Source: Prinia subflava
Taxonomy: Eukaryota > Chordata > Aves > Passeriformes > Cisticolidae
DNA length: 64,000 nt
Reading direction: 5' to 3'
Assembly: GCF_021018805.1 (NCBI RefSeq)
Contig: NW_026960611.1
Span: forward strand, 1,426,001-1,490,000
Shown here: in pieces, positions 43,626 through 56,196 of the stretch
Position numbering within the stretch: position 1 is the stretch's first letter
Layout of the letters: every line of letters begins with the position of its first letter
Notes under the pieces: model-generated
Seen by the model: only the letters and a program-made list of their open reading frames with translations
Told to the model about the DNA's origin: nothing
Databases searched by the model: none
Translations under genes and position numbers: made by a program

Positions 43626-46600
43626 CCATTCTGTATACTAGGAGGGAGAAAAAGAGATTATTTCCTAGGTTTACAATTAAAATTCATGAGGTGCTATAAA
43701 CCAAAATATGTGCTTCAGGATGAGAAGTGGTGGATTATAATCAATTTTTATGTGTGTATGTAGATTATGATGAATCCATTAGATTGCTTTTATATTCATG
43801 TTATTAATGGTTTCTCTGCTTTGCTTGGCATTTTAAACTCACGTAACAGATTCAATACCTTGAATAGCTCAAATATTAATTCCTGAAGATGGAGGAATCA
43901 ATATCTTACCTTCTATTTAATTGAAATTAAAGCAAAAGCTTCCCGGTCATAATTTTGAGGATACCCTTGAGAAATCCTGAAACAGATTTGTCTTAGTTTA
44001 GGGGGTTTATGTCCAGGAAGCTGCCATGCAAGGAATTCAGTGAATTTGCAGAATCTATGGTTCATCCTACTACCTCAGGAAACAGCCTTGGGCTACAGCA
44101 AGTCTTAAGTTGCTCACTATTTTCTGGGATGAAAACTAACTTTACCTCAGCCAAATCTAGAACAATTTCATACATGTAACATCATTCACTTACCTGTGAC
44201 TTACCAGCTGTCAACACCTTAACATTGTCAAGGTAAAAGTAGCTTGGTCTCTGTTGCTGTTATCCCCAGCATCATCTGCCAAAGGAGAACAGCATCACAC
44301 AACCCAGTATGGTGCCCAGCAAAATAATGCAATTTGACAGAATGCACCATTGAGGGGGTTGATTGACTGATCTCTGCTGATGTAGCTGTTGGGCAGGCAG
44401 CCTGAATTCTGATGGATTATTTGATGAGATAAAGGAGTGACTACAAGAGGGCAAGTATAACTGCATGAGTCACACCTCTAGTAATCTCCCAGCCCTATAC
44501 ACAGACTGGAGGATTCAGATGGTTTCATGTGCCTTTGTGGGTTTTTTTTGGCTCTGTTTCTTAACACATTTTGTGCCTGTTTTGTCTCTTCAGTGTAGAG
44601 CTAGGTACACCCTAAAGGATTTTCCATATGCTTTATCTGGTATTTGAGGCTTAAAAAATTAATGCTAATTCAATTTTTTTTAAGAGTTTAACCTTATACA
44701 GTTTCCTATTTCTCCTACTTCTTCCCATGCTGTCACTATACACCAGAGAGACAGAATGCTGGGCAAATGATGATGAAAAATATTTGCATGGTATAAGAAG
44801 GAGTGATATTGATAAACACATGCATGCATTCCTGTATAAAAGGAATACAACTTTCTCCTCCATGATACTCTTCTCAACCCCCGGGCAAGATATTTTAATT
44901 ACATTGATTTCACAGCATTTTAGTTCTTGTTCCTAATTCACACTAGCATGCATTATTAAAAAAAAATTAAGCCCTTTTCCCCTTGGGAGGCTTTTCTTCC
45001 AGCTTTTTCATGATAGAATATGTCAACTTATGCCTTTCTTAGGTTTTCCATCTCTGTGTCCCTGGTGCTGTTCCTTCACATACTCTGTTTCAGGTCTAAT
45101 CCAAAGAGTAAGTTTTGGGATTCCTTGCAGGCTAGAATTGTGTGCTATACTTAAAACTAAACTGCATTATTTATTATGACTTTTTATTTTTTTTTCCACT
45201 TTGATTTGGGTTTTAACTTTTTTTTTTTTTTTGAGGGGTTTAACAATTCTTTGAATATGGTATCCACATGTTTACTTACCAGCTGCAACCTATTAATTGC
45301 CTGTCTTCATAACTGTGAATATGCATGTGTTTTTCTTCATTCTTTACTGCTGGTATAAGACCCATCTATTTATCCATTTTAACTCAAAGTACACCTTCCT
45401 GTCAATTCCACAATCCCAAGTCTTTATTAGCAGTGGAGTATGTAGGTCCCACTAATGGGATCTTTGCTGCTCAAGTTAGTAGTCAAATATTTTTCATACC
45501 AATTGCAAAAAGCTAAAACAATCTGTATAGCATAAAGTTTAGGATGGTTTTCAGTCTTTAAATGAGCCTAAATTTTTGCAGGCATTTGCAATTTCCTATG
45601 GGTCAAGGAAATATAATGAAACATTAAGAAATTGCCATCATAAGGTGTAACAAATATTGCATCCATAAGATTCTTACATGTTTTTATTTTAAAACTCCAT
45701 TTAAATGGAAATTATGTCAATTAAATTGTATTTTCATTGCTTTATTACACTACAGTTATTGCTTTTCATCTTTCCAGACCTGGCACATGGTAAGAACAGG
45801 GGTCATCTTAGTCTCCTGAAAGTGCCATTGAAATCAAGTACCCATCTTCTGCTGAATTTCTGGGTGACACGTGTTTTAGGGAAGATCTGCAGTATGAACA
45901 AAGCAAATGTTTAAAAAAATATTGTCATAGCTATAGAAACCTTCCCATTGAAAAATTAAGACCCTTCCAGAAGTCATCTCATCTAAATATAACCCTCTCA
46001 TAGTTAGCACTTTAGCCTGGGCTAGTTATTGAGACTTTCTGCATTGCCCATGAAGGAAACTTTATACTGGTTTGGGTCTGCTTTCCACTACTAAGAGAAG
46101 AGTCCAAGACCAGGGAAAAAGTGTTTCTCTAGCATAAATGACAATCTCTAACACTCAGATATTAGGGAATAGGGATTCCATCTTTCTTTTCTGTTCCTTC
46201 CTGCTGTTTCTCAGGGTCAGGGTCAGGCCTATTTTTTTTCTGGCCAAGATACAAATGCAAAGACACATTTAGTGTCTCTCGGGGATTGCAAAGGACTCTC
46301 GATATATCATTCTGTGTTAAGTTAGAAATCATGGGAGGATACTTTTGCAAAGGAATATTTATGTGAAAATCCTTGCATAGATTTTCTTCTGTTGTCTGTG
46401 AGGTGACTCTCTGCCCAGTCCCTTGTCTGTGTCTGTCCTTTGCTCAGGCAGCTGTCAGTGTGAAGCATGGCTGCTATCATCCCTTTTCTGATTCTGTGCC
46501 CTTCCAAAGAAAACAACAGCCATGAAAGCCAACTCTCCAGGCTTCTGTCACCCACAGAGCTTGTGGCCCACACAGGAGATCAAGGAGCATCTTTATTCCT

Positions 46601-46890
46601 TTGTAGGACCTTACAGATACACAAGGCTTTCTACAAACATATCCATGTAGGATATAGCCTGTTCCTTCTAGAAGGTAGCTGCTCACAGTGCTCTTTATTT
46701 TTTCTGCAGCTCACCATCAGCAGGGATATAAAATTTCCTGGGCTAATCAAAAATAACTTTTATTATTTGTGGTTTTCTGTGGTTAACGTCCTTGCCATTG
46801 GATTCAGACAAACTTTACCACTGTGACTTTAAAAATTGTTTAGAGGCCATTTGGCTGATTTTGAATAAGTAGCTACATACATTACATTCA
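43626..46890. other. Unannotated non-coding sequence
   Basis: AT-rich with short T runs (45186-45232). Only frames under about 120 codons, without recognisable domains. Confidence 0.5.
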
Positions 46891-46897
46891 CGATATT

Positions 46898-47090
46898 ATT
46901 ACTGTTACTGTTACTGTTACTGTTACTGTTACTGTTACTGTTACTGTTACTGTTACTGTTACTGTTACTGTTACTACCTCCGTAATATTAATATTAATAT
47001 TAGTATTAGTATTAGTATTAGTATTAGTATTAGTATTAGTATTAGTATTAGTATTAGTATTAGTATTAATATTAATATTAATATTATTAA
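46898..47090. repeat. Two adjoining hexanucleotide arrays
   Basis: TTACTG repeats (about 46898-46975) are followed, after a few bases, by ATTAGT repeats with ATTAAT edges (about 46985-47090). Confidence 0.95.
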
Positions 47091-47099
47091 TAAAATAAA

Positions 47100-49924
47100 A
47101 AATGAAATCAATGTTGGGAATTACTAGGAAAGAAATGGAGAAGAAAAATGGAAAACATCTTTATGCTGTTATAAATTACCAACTTACATTATCAATATGG
47201 TGTGTGGTTCCTTCCTCTGCTTTTTTTTCCCCCCACAATTGATACAGTAAAAGGTGATCAGAAATCTGGAAGTGTCACTGTAGTTTTCCACATAAATAAG
47301 CTTTGACTCCTCAGCTTTGAAAAGGCATGACTCTGAGTGACATGACTGGAGTCTCTAAAATCAGGCCTGCCCAGTGAATACAAAGTGATCTGTGCACTGT
47401 CGCTTCTGTCATAAGAGCACAGTTGCAACAAATTAAATTTGGGGAGGAAGGGATGATGAGAACAAACAGAAAGAGATGTTTCTTCACTGAACAACTAGTT
47501 AAGTTTTGTACAGTGGCCACTGTATTGAGGATGCCAAAATTTTACATGGTTGCTAAAAGCAGCTCATGGTTTTTGCAGAGGAAAAATACATCAGTGGTTC
47601 TTAGGTGCAAAGTCAGCAGGTTTATGTCCAGAAGTCATTTAATTACAAATCGTTGAAGACTAGGAGGGTTTTCTGGGAAAATATTCCTGTATACTTGCTT
47701 AGTTCTGGTGTTCTTCCCCACTAGCTGTTATCAGAAATTGATTACAGAGCAAGAAAGATGTTTGACTTGACCCATTCTAGTTAAATATTTCCATTGCTTC
47801 TTGCTGTCCAAAGAAATATAATTTAGCTGTGATCACTGATTGTAGTCACAGTTGTGACTGTGTTCCAGCTGTCATTAAGTCAGAATAACTACCAGCCCTG
47901 ACAACCTGCCCCAGTTGTTCATTGCCACCCCTTCTCCAGTGTTTGTGCTGCCCCTTATCCTGGGATAACTGAGCACAAATGCAGGTGTAGCCATTACCCA
48001 TCCTCTTTCTGTCAAAAAGACAGATTTAAAAGAAGCAATTTTTTTTGTTATCTTGTATCACTTGTGCTGAATTGAGTTAGGAGAGGGATTAAAAGAGCAG
48101 CCTGATTCTGAGTGAGCCATGCAGTTGTTTAAGCATGCTAATTATGCGGGCTAATGCAAATTAAACTCTCTGAGTTGAACATCCTTTTGCTTCCCGCTGC
48201 CTGCTCTGCCTTTGCCATCAAGATCAGGGCTCCTGTGGCAGGGCTGACTAATGCACAGGCACAACACCTCCTGCAGCACCACATTCCCACACATTAGAAC
48301 TGACAGGGATCCATTTCTGGTTACCTATGAGTTGAACTTGAGTTGGCTTGGGATATGCTGCAGAAATAGACCCATGTATGGGTTTAAACCACAGCTGAGC
48401 TGAGAAATTTTGCATGAATTTTGGAGCAATAGGATGGAACAACAGCCTTTGTTCAGATAGCCTTGGACAGAAAACCACACTGTGTAAGAGACAGAGTCAA
48501 GCTTGGAAATATGTGACTTACCTTGTGGGAGCTGGTATCCCAAATTAATGCATTGTAGGACTGCAAAAAAGGTGCTTAATTAACAGTAAGCCTCTTTGCT
48601 AACTGCTGGTGCTTGCATGGGAGAAATGAAAATAAATATTTATGCTCTTGAAAAAAATTATCTTCTGTACCAAGCAACTTCCTTGAAAGAGTCAAAGGTT
48701 TAAAACCGCAGGTCAGATTTTTTATAAAATTAAAAAAAAAAAAAAAACCAACAAAACTATACTAGAAAAGAACTTATTTTAAAAATTTATTTCTAAACTA
48801 AAACTTTAATTATATTTTTTATCATAAGCTCAGGATTTAAGAATTCCAATTAGGAAGTATGTAATTTCCAGTTTTAAATAAGTTTGTTGTTTTTTTTTTA
48901 AAAAGTGCTCCACCCCATAATTTCCACTAGAAATAGTTTAGAAGTTTACCTCTTGAAATCAATTTTATTCTGATTTTATCCTTTGGTACTCAATTCTAAT
49001 TAAATTTTCATACCAGTTTTACTGCTTCATGTCAGAATCTGGATGCCTTGGAAAAAAGCGTTTTCAACCCCAAAGTCATAATTTCTGGTCAGATTTGCTT
49101 TTCTGCTGCTATTTTGTAGCCTTTCTAAAGATGTGACTGTAATTTATATAGTAAGAAATATTTTTTTGAATTTTCTGCCTTTTATGTGTTGGTAATAAAA
49201 TGCGACTTATTCTAATAAATGTGTTCTAAAGAGTTTCCCATATCTTTAACAAGCACTGGAATAAAACTCCAGAATTCCTAATTAAGAAAACATGAAGCAC
49301 TTACTAATGAAATGCCAAAAATGGGACACTTGATCAGAGTGAAATTCCTACCTGCTCAGAGAACTCATAGCTGACTTAAATGTCCCACAGGTCACATATA
49401 AGTTCTTCTTTGTCTGTGATAGTGCCACATATGAGAGTGGGTCAGGTTTGGGTTAGTCTAATAGATGGGCTATCACAGATATGTGCTAAGCATTTTAAAA
49501 GATAGAAAAGACAGTGTGTCTCTTAATTGCTTGGATTGTATTGATGTGGTGAGAGGATATCCTGGAGGGCTGATCCCTGTAAACACCCTTATTAAATGTA
49601 CAACAAGGCAACCTAGTAACAATATCTGCAAAAAATATAACTGTTAACCATATAATTAGTTTTACTGACTTCAAGGTGGCTGATATCAGTAGCATTTAAG
49701 TAATTATTATGTAAGCAAAAAACCATGCAAAGTTAAAATCATCAAAGAATTGGTTTTGTTTGGTGACAAAATGATAAAAGTGAAGAGCAGTAAAAAAAAA
49801 ACCTTAAATCAAGCAACAGTTTCTCAGTGCACAGCATGAAGTCTCTTAGGCTGGCTTGTGAAGGAATTAATTAAGTAATGTATTTAATGAACCTAGAGTG
49901 CTTTGAGGAATATGAAGTGCTTTA
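47100..49924. other. Unannotated non-coding sequence
   Basis: AT-rich, with poly(A) near 48730-48747. No gene or repeat family recognised. Confidence 0.5.
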
Positions 49925-49928
49925 TAAC

Positions 49929-50331
49929 TGTTGCCCGATCTGAAGAAAACACAAACAACCGAAGTAGTTTATGCGGTGCTTTATTGAGGGCCCTGGGAGC
50001 CTGGGACTAGCGTCCAAAATCAGAGCCCCATCTCTCAGAAATTTTACAGGGTTTTTATATGTTTCTTTACATGATTTCTTCATCGTTACAAAATCTTACT
50101 TAATTCTAACACCTGGTACTACTATCTTCTTGACATTTAGGTTCCTGCCAACGAGTACATTCCTTAGATAAGTGATTATCTCTTAGCTACACTGCTTACA
50201 TTACAAATTTCACTATGATAGTTCATCTGCAGGTTATACGCGGCCTACTAAGCCTTGGCATGACTACTACTAATGTCAACTATAAGGTTCTCTACTAGCT
50301 AAATACAGTTTATTTTAATCAAATGGCAACA
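49929..50331 (-). repeat. 3' LTR of ERV-F
   Basis: On the minus strand it starts TGTTGCCATTTG. A poly(A) signal aataaag is visible near 49979. Confidence 0.95.
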
Positions 50332-50347
50332 ACTCCCCCCTTTTGAG
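50332..50347 (-). promoter_or_regulatory. Polypurine tract of ERV-F
   Basis: On the minus strand it reads gctcaaaaggggggag, followed by T, directly before the 3' LTR. Confidence 0.85.
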
Positions 50348-50380
50348 CATTCTTCAGTCTTCTGCAAGGATGCTCAATTC

Positions 50381-52720
50381 TTAGTTGTCATCGGGTCTTT
50401 CAAATGCTGAGTTCTCTTGCCCAACAACATCTTCATACTTCGGAGGAGTCAAGTGAGACAGTTGCATCTCGTTGGTTCTTGTCAAGGCTTTCATCACTCT
50501 TCTGGTACGTTTTGTTTCTTTCTCGATGACTCTTAAAACACACTTATATACTAGCCAAACAATTAATAACAGAATTACAATCAACAAAGTGTACTGTATT
50601 ACAGACGAAACTCATCCAGAAACCTGAAGCCCTAAAGATTCAAAAATTTCTCTGATCTAATTATGTTGTGCTTCCTTTTCAATATCTTTTGTTTTGGATT
50701 CAACGATTTCTAATTGAGAGATATCTTTTTCTACTTCAATAGTCATGTTTGGAATATGGATGCAGCAATGATCAATTCTTGTTTTTAGATACTGATACAC
50801 ACCATGCTCTTTCAGCAGGAGCATATCCAGTGCTATCCTGTTCTGCAAAGTCATTCGGGATGTGGCTTGTAATTGCAAATTTATATCCTTGAATCCTTTT
50901 TTAGTGGCTGCTGCTAATCTTTCAGTCTGCCCTAGCAACTTGTACAGCATCTCTCTGTTCCTATAGGTGGCTATAGGCAAATAGTGATTCTAAAGCCTAT
51001 CCAAATTTAACTCCGCCATCTCGTGCCATTCATTTTCTAACTCAGTGAATGCATCTACTTCTCTTTTCTTCCAGGTGGATTTTAATTTTGATTGCTTCTA
51101 TAGGGGACAAAGAGTGGGGATTCCTAGAGTAATTTGTGTCACAGGCTCATCTATAGGAATATGTGTGGTCTATTGTCCATGTCCCATTACCCAAACTAAG
51201 TTTCTTGGACTTTTAATTGTAGTATCTTTACAGCTTACAGCTCTTCTAATTCCGTTACTCCAAAGTGAGTTTACTTTGTCCAGTATTGTATGATTGAATC
51301 TCCTGCATTCACATCCCCACTTAAGTAGTACCTTAAGAGGAGCCAGATTGATCTGATTTTCAGGGGTATCACATGTAATGACTTTAGTGCAGTTCTAATT
51401 GTCTCTAGCTTCTTTAATTTCTCTTGTAGACATTTCTGTCTTATAGACTTCTAACAGGGTTTTATTTTTACTCCCTGTCTATTGTATACACCAACTCACT
51501 GCTCTAATATAGCTGTAGTGTTCTAGTAAGCTCGGACCCCATACAGTTTTCTAATTATCTCAAATCACTTGTTGCTGGCTTATATTTCCACACTTAACTT
51601 CCTGGTAAGGTTGCTTTGTTGTGACTTCTACATCTCTAGCAGCATACAGTGCTGCGTTCTATACATTCTTTTTGGCAATCACTATTTCTCTCTCTTTTCT
51701 TTCAATGTGACATACAGTAGATATGTTTTCTACCGTCTCAGGTGGTAATGGAATGGGAATTATTCCCCATGGAATTGGTTCCCCTGCCGCTTGTGGAAGT
51801 GGCAGGCATGCTGTAATTCGGGATATGTTTTGCACTATCTCAAAATCTCTAATCAGCCCTATTATCAAATTTTCTCGTTCATGACTTTGGTGTACAGCTA
51901 CTTCTGTATCTTTTCGCTCTCTACGCTTCTTTCTTATTGGGGGTACTATGTGAGGGGGTCTAGTTCCTTGTCTAGCTTCTACAATTCTTATTCTATAATC
52001 GGCCTCAATTCCACATATCACTAAACACAAGTATTTTCCTTCAGTAAGACCAATTTGAGGGTTACTAATGTTCAACCATCCTATACTTTTTCTAGATTTC
52101 TCCCACCAGCTAATTCCTTGGTCTATCTTATCTCATAACTTTGGCTTGTTTTCTTTCTACCATTTGACTTGCACCGTCTGATTACATTCCGGTTTTAACA
52201 TGAATGGGCAACTCATCTTCAAAGGAAGTCCATCTCACATATCTTGTCCAGTCCAGGGGGGTTTTATCTCTACAGATTCTTGGGATGGAGCATCCTTCCA
52301 CAGCTTCCAGGGCACTATTCTCAGTGTAATTTGTTTATAATCAAAGCTTTCTTGGGATTTTACAATACACATGTACCTTTCCATATCCTTTTGGCTGACT
52401 CGCTTCAGCTGTAATGTGGTGTTTCCTTTTTGTGCATCCTTATCCCAAACTGTAGTAACATTTGCTTCCGGATAATCAGCACCTTTCTTCCAGGTTGCTC
52501 GCACATTCCGGGCTTCAGTTTTCTGGTTATTTGTTATTAAACAGGTCAGGTTCACATCCATTCCTTCTATGACACCGACCACTGGTTCGGTAACTGCAAC
52601 TACAATAGAATCAGAACCGTTAACAAGGATGGGTTTTGTCAATACCAGTAACAATACAATTAAAAATGCTACTTTCTGCGGAAAATGATCCGCGTGGGAG
52701 AGACTAACTGAGTCTCCCAT
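50381..52720 (-). pseudogene. env: env of ERV-F with Ig-like domains, 13 premature stops
   Basis: Starts at the ATG 52718-52720, 36 bp after pol and in a different frame, and ends at TAA 50381-50383. A signal peptide (residues 17-35) is followed by a segment with the hallmarks of an immunoglobulin domain: NLTC (C60), ATWKKG (W77), then LQLKRV and DMERYMC (Y116, C118). A second similar segment follows across stops (MSCPF, VKW, EGKYLC; near 52220-52010). TM has LQNRIALDMLLL and a CC pair, but the residue where the first Cys of the motif is expected is Tyr (EHGVYQY), nine residues before CC. A hydrophobic anchor and cytoplasmic tail lie at 50590-50400. Stops: TGA at 52235, 52133, 51560 and 50612; TAG at 52157, 51659, 51551, 51479, 51395, 51170, 51098, 50990 and 50657 (lower coordinate given). 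Confidence 0.85.
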
Positions 52721-52755
52721 TGTACAGGGACTTTCTTGACCCGAGTGTAATGGAT

Positions 52756-55700
52756 CTATGAGTCGATTCTTTCGACCTTTACTGCCGTGTAAGTTGTCAG
52801 GATCACTTGATGTGGGCCATCCCATGCTTCTTTCAAGGGGTGGGTGGACCAATTCTTCACGTACACTTGGTCTCCTGGTTGAATGTCATGCACCGGATTC
52901 TCCAGTGGCATAGGTCGGTTCCATTGCAGAGTTCCCCTTAAGGCATTAAGGATTTTATTTAATGACATGACATAACTGAATATTGTCTGATCACCTTGCA
53001 CATGCAGATCCCCTTTTAACACAGTAGCATGGTATGGTTTCCCGTATAGAATTTCATATGGACTAACTCCCACCCGCTCCCTGGGTTTGATTCTGATTCT
53101 GAGCAATGCTAACGGCAATGCCTGTGGCCACTGTATTTTTGCCTCTTGGCAAATTTTCTTAATTTGTCCTTTAATTGTTTGATTCATCCGCTCTGCCTGG
53201 CCACTAGATTGAGGTCGCTATGGGGTGTGTAAGTTCCAGGATATGTCTAGCACCCTAGCCACCTCTTGTACAATTCCTGCTATAAAATGTGGGCCTCTAT
53301 CTGATGACAGTCTTAACGGCACCCCGAATCTTGGAATGATTTCCCTCAACAGTGTTTTGACCACTTCCTTTGCTTGATTTGTTCGGCAAGGGAAGGCTTC
53401 AGGCCAGCCTGAAAAGGTGCATACATATACTAAAAGATACTTGTAGTTCTGTGCTTTCGGTAACTCTGAAAAATCTACTTGCTAGTAATCTCCTGGTTCT
53501 GGTCCCATGTGTAATTTCTCCAGCTGAATCTGTTTCTTGACTATTGGGTTATTCCTTAAACAAATTGGACACATGGCATTTACTCGTTTTGCCAATGTTA
53601 ACATCTGGTTAGAAATTACTTCTCTTTTCAAAAATTTTACCAATGCTTCTGCTCCCCAATGGCATTTATTATGTTCTGTTTCCAGGATTGCCTTCATGAT
53701 TCTGGCAGGCACTACAACTTGTCCCGTTCCTGTTACATACCATCCGGTTGCATTCTTTTGGGCTAGCAGCAATGATGCCAGTTTTTCATCGTCTGGAGAG
53801 TACTTTGGTTCCTGTAATAGATGTGGGGTTACTGGGCTCACTTTAATGGGTATCAAGGCCATCTGAGTCCATATTTGTCTAGCTACATCCCGAGCTGTCC
53901 AGTCTGCCATCCAGTTCCCTTCGTAAATTTTTCTGTCTTCCCTCTGATGTCCTCTAACATGCATCACAGCCACCTTTAAAGGTTGGTGGACCGCATCCAA
54001 TAGAGCAAGAATTTCAGTTTTATATTTGATAGTAACTCCTTGAGAGTTCAACAACCCTCGTTCTTTCCACAAGGCTCCGTGAATATGCACAACTCCGAAA
54101 GCATATTTAGACTCAGTCCATATGTTTACCTTTCTCTCCTTGCTTAATTCTAAAGCTCTTGTTAATGCAATAATTTCTGCTCGTTGGGCTGAGGTTCCGG
54201 GGGTCAAGGCTTTTGCCTCTACTACAGTTTTTACTGTTGTTACAGCATACCCTGCATACCTGGTTCCATTCTCCACAAAACTGGATCCATCAGTAAACAA
54301 TTCTCAGTCCGGGTCTTCCATTGGGGTGTCCTTTAAATCGATTCTGCTAGCATGCACCTGTTCAATCACTTCTATGCAATCATGTGCCAGTTCTCCTTCT
54401 TCTTGCTCACTGCGGAGAAATTCTGCTGGGTTAACATGATTAGTCATTTTCAGCTCTACATTGTCCTGTTCTCTCAGGATTGCTTGGTATTGTAGCATCC
54501 TGCTGAACGAAAGCCAGTGACCCCCCTTTTGTTCTAAAACTGCCAGTACCATGTGAGGCACAAATACCTCTATTTTCCTCTCCAAAGTCAATTTTCTGGC
54601 CTCCTGAATGAGGATCACTGTGGCCGTAACTGCCCGCAAGCACGACGGCCATCTAGCACTAACTGGGTCCAGTTGCTTCGAGAAATACCCCACCGGGCGT
54701 TTCCAAGATCCAAGTCTCTGAGCCAGTACCCCAAGTGCTAATTTTTGCCTTTCATTCACATATAAGTGGAAATCCTTGTTCAGATCTGGGAGGCCTAACG
54801 CAGGGGCCTTCTTCAAGGCCTGTTTTAAGTCCTCAAAAGCCTTTTTCCTTTGTCGGTCCCAGTGTAGCTGCGGTTCTTTCAAGGCCTCATATAAGGGCTT
54901 AGCTAAGAGCCTAAAATGCAAAATCCACAGCCTGCACCATCCTACCATTCCTAAAAAGGACCTCAGTTCGTGGTGGTTTCTCGGCTGTTGTATAGCACAG
55001 ATAGCTTCTACTCGACTGATTCCTAATTTTCTCTGACCCTGTGTAATTTCACATCCTAGGTAAATAACACTTTGTTTTACTAATTGGGCCTTCTCCTTTG
55101 ATACCCGGTAGCCAGCTTGGCCTAGCATGTTCAACAGTGCAATTGTCAACTTGAGGCAAACTTCTTGTTCTTCTGTTGCTAGAAAGATATCATATACATA
55201 CTGCAATACTACATAAGAGAAAGGAGATTCTCTTACCTCTGTTGTCTTCCACACTTCCAATTCCTTTGCCAGCTGATTTCCAAATATTGTAGGACTGTTT
55301 TTGAAACCTTGAGGTAGCCGAGACCAGGTGAGCTGTCTCTTTCTTCCAGTGTCGGGACTCTCTCATTCAAATGCAAAATATTTTCTGCTTTCCAATGCCA
55401 GAGGGATGCAGAAGAATGCATCTTTGAGATCAATCACAGAAAACCATTTAAATTTTTCTGACACAGATGTTAACAATGTATACAGGTTAGCCACCACTGG
55501 GTGAATGTCCTTTACTATTTCATTAATAGCTCTCAAATCTTGTACTAACTTATACTTACCATTTGGTTTTTGTACTGGAAAAATTGGAGTGTTGTATTCT
55601 GACTCACTTTCTTGTAAAATTCCTTGGGCTAAGAACTGAGTGATCAAAGGTGCTACCCCTTTTCTTGCTTCCAATTTGATTGGATATTGTTTTACCCTGA

Positions 55701-56187
55701 CCGGTTTTGCCCCTTCTTTTAGTTCTACCACCACCGGCTCCGCTGCCTTGGACCGTCCTGGATTTCCTGTTTCCCATACCCAGGGAACTACTGCATCTTC
55801 AATTTCTTTAGGTATTGGAGAGGGGTCTACTTCTCTAATCACAAAAAGCTTAGCAATCTCTTTTTCTGGGAATTCTAATTTCACCCTACCTTGATCAAAA
55901 GATATCTTGACATTCAAAAATGACAGTAAATCTCTCCCTAAAAGATGTTTAGGGGAGTTAGGCATATATAAAAATTGGTGATCCCATTCTTTTCCTCCAA
56001 ATCTTAAATGTGAAGGCTGCAAAAAGGGTCTTTCTTCTACTTGTCCTGTAGCCCCCACTACCTGTATGGTAGTGTCACTCAAAGGTCCTAACCGTTCAAT
56101 CAGAACAGAATGAGTAGCGCCCGTATCTACTGTAAATGCCTGCTTTTTCCCATCAACTTCGAGCACTACCGTCAGACCTTCTTCTAG
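52756..56187 (-). pseudogene. pol: pol of ERV-F: protease, RT, RNase H, integrase; four premature stops
   Basis: In frame with gag across a TGA. Protease has VDTGATHSVL (near 56120). RT has VIDLKDAFF, but its catalytic box reads YVYD instead of YVDD (near 55190), so RT is dead. RNase H has FTDGSS and an E, but TESKYAFG where Asp is expected. Integrase has the HX3H and CPIC zinc residues and an intact D,D,E set (VDFSEL, SSDRGPHF, GQAERMN). The end carries VILTTYTAVKV. Premature stops: TGA 55363-55365, TGA 54304-54306, TAG 53482-53484, TAG 53218-53220. The natural end is TAG 52756-52758. No frameshift was found in 3.4 kb. Confidence 0.9.
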
Positions 56188-56196
56188 TCAGCTTTG
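56182..56196 (-). promoter_or_regulatory. gag-pol readthrough stop UGA CUA
   Basis: The gag stop reads AGC TGA CTA GAA, and pol continues in the same frame without a start codon. UGA followed by CUA is a well-known leaky stop context. Mammalian gammaretroviruses use UAG plus a pseudoknot; I did not find a clear pseudoknot here. Confidence 0.7.
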
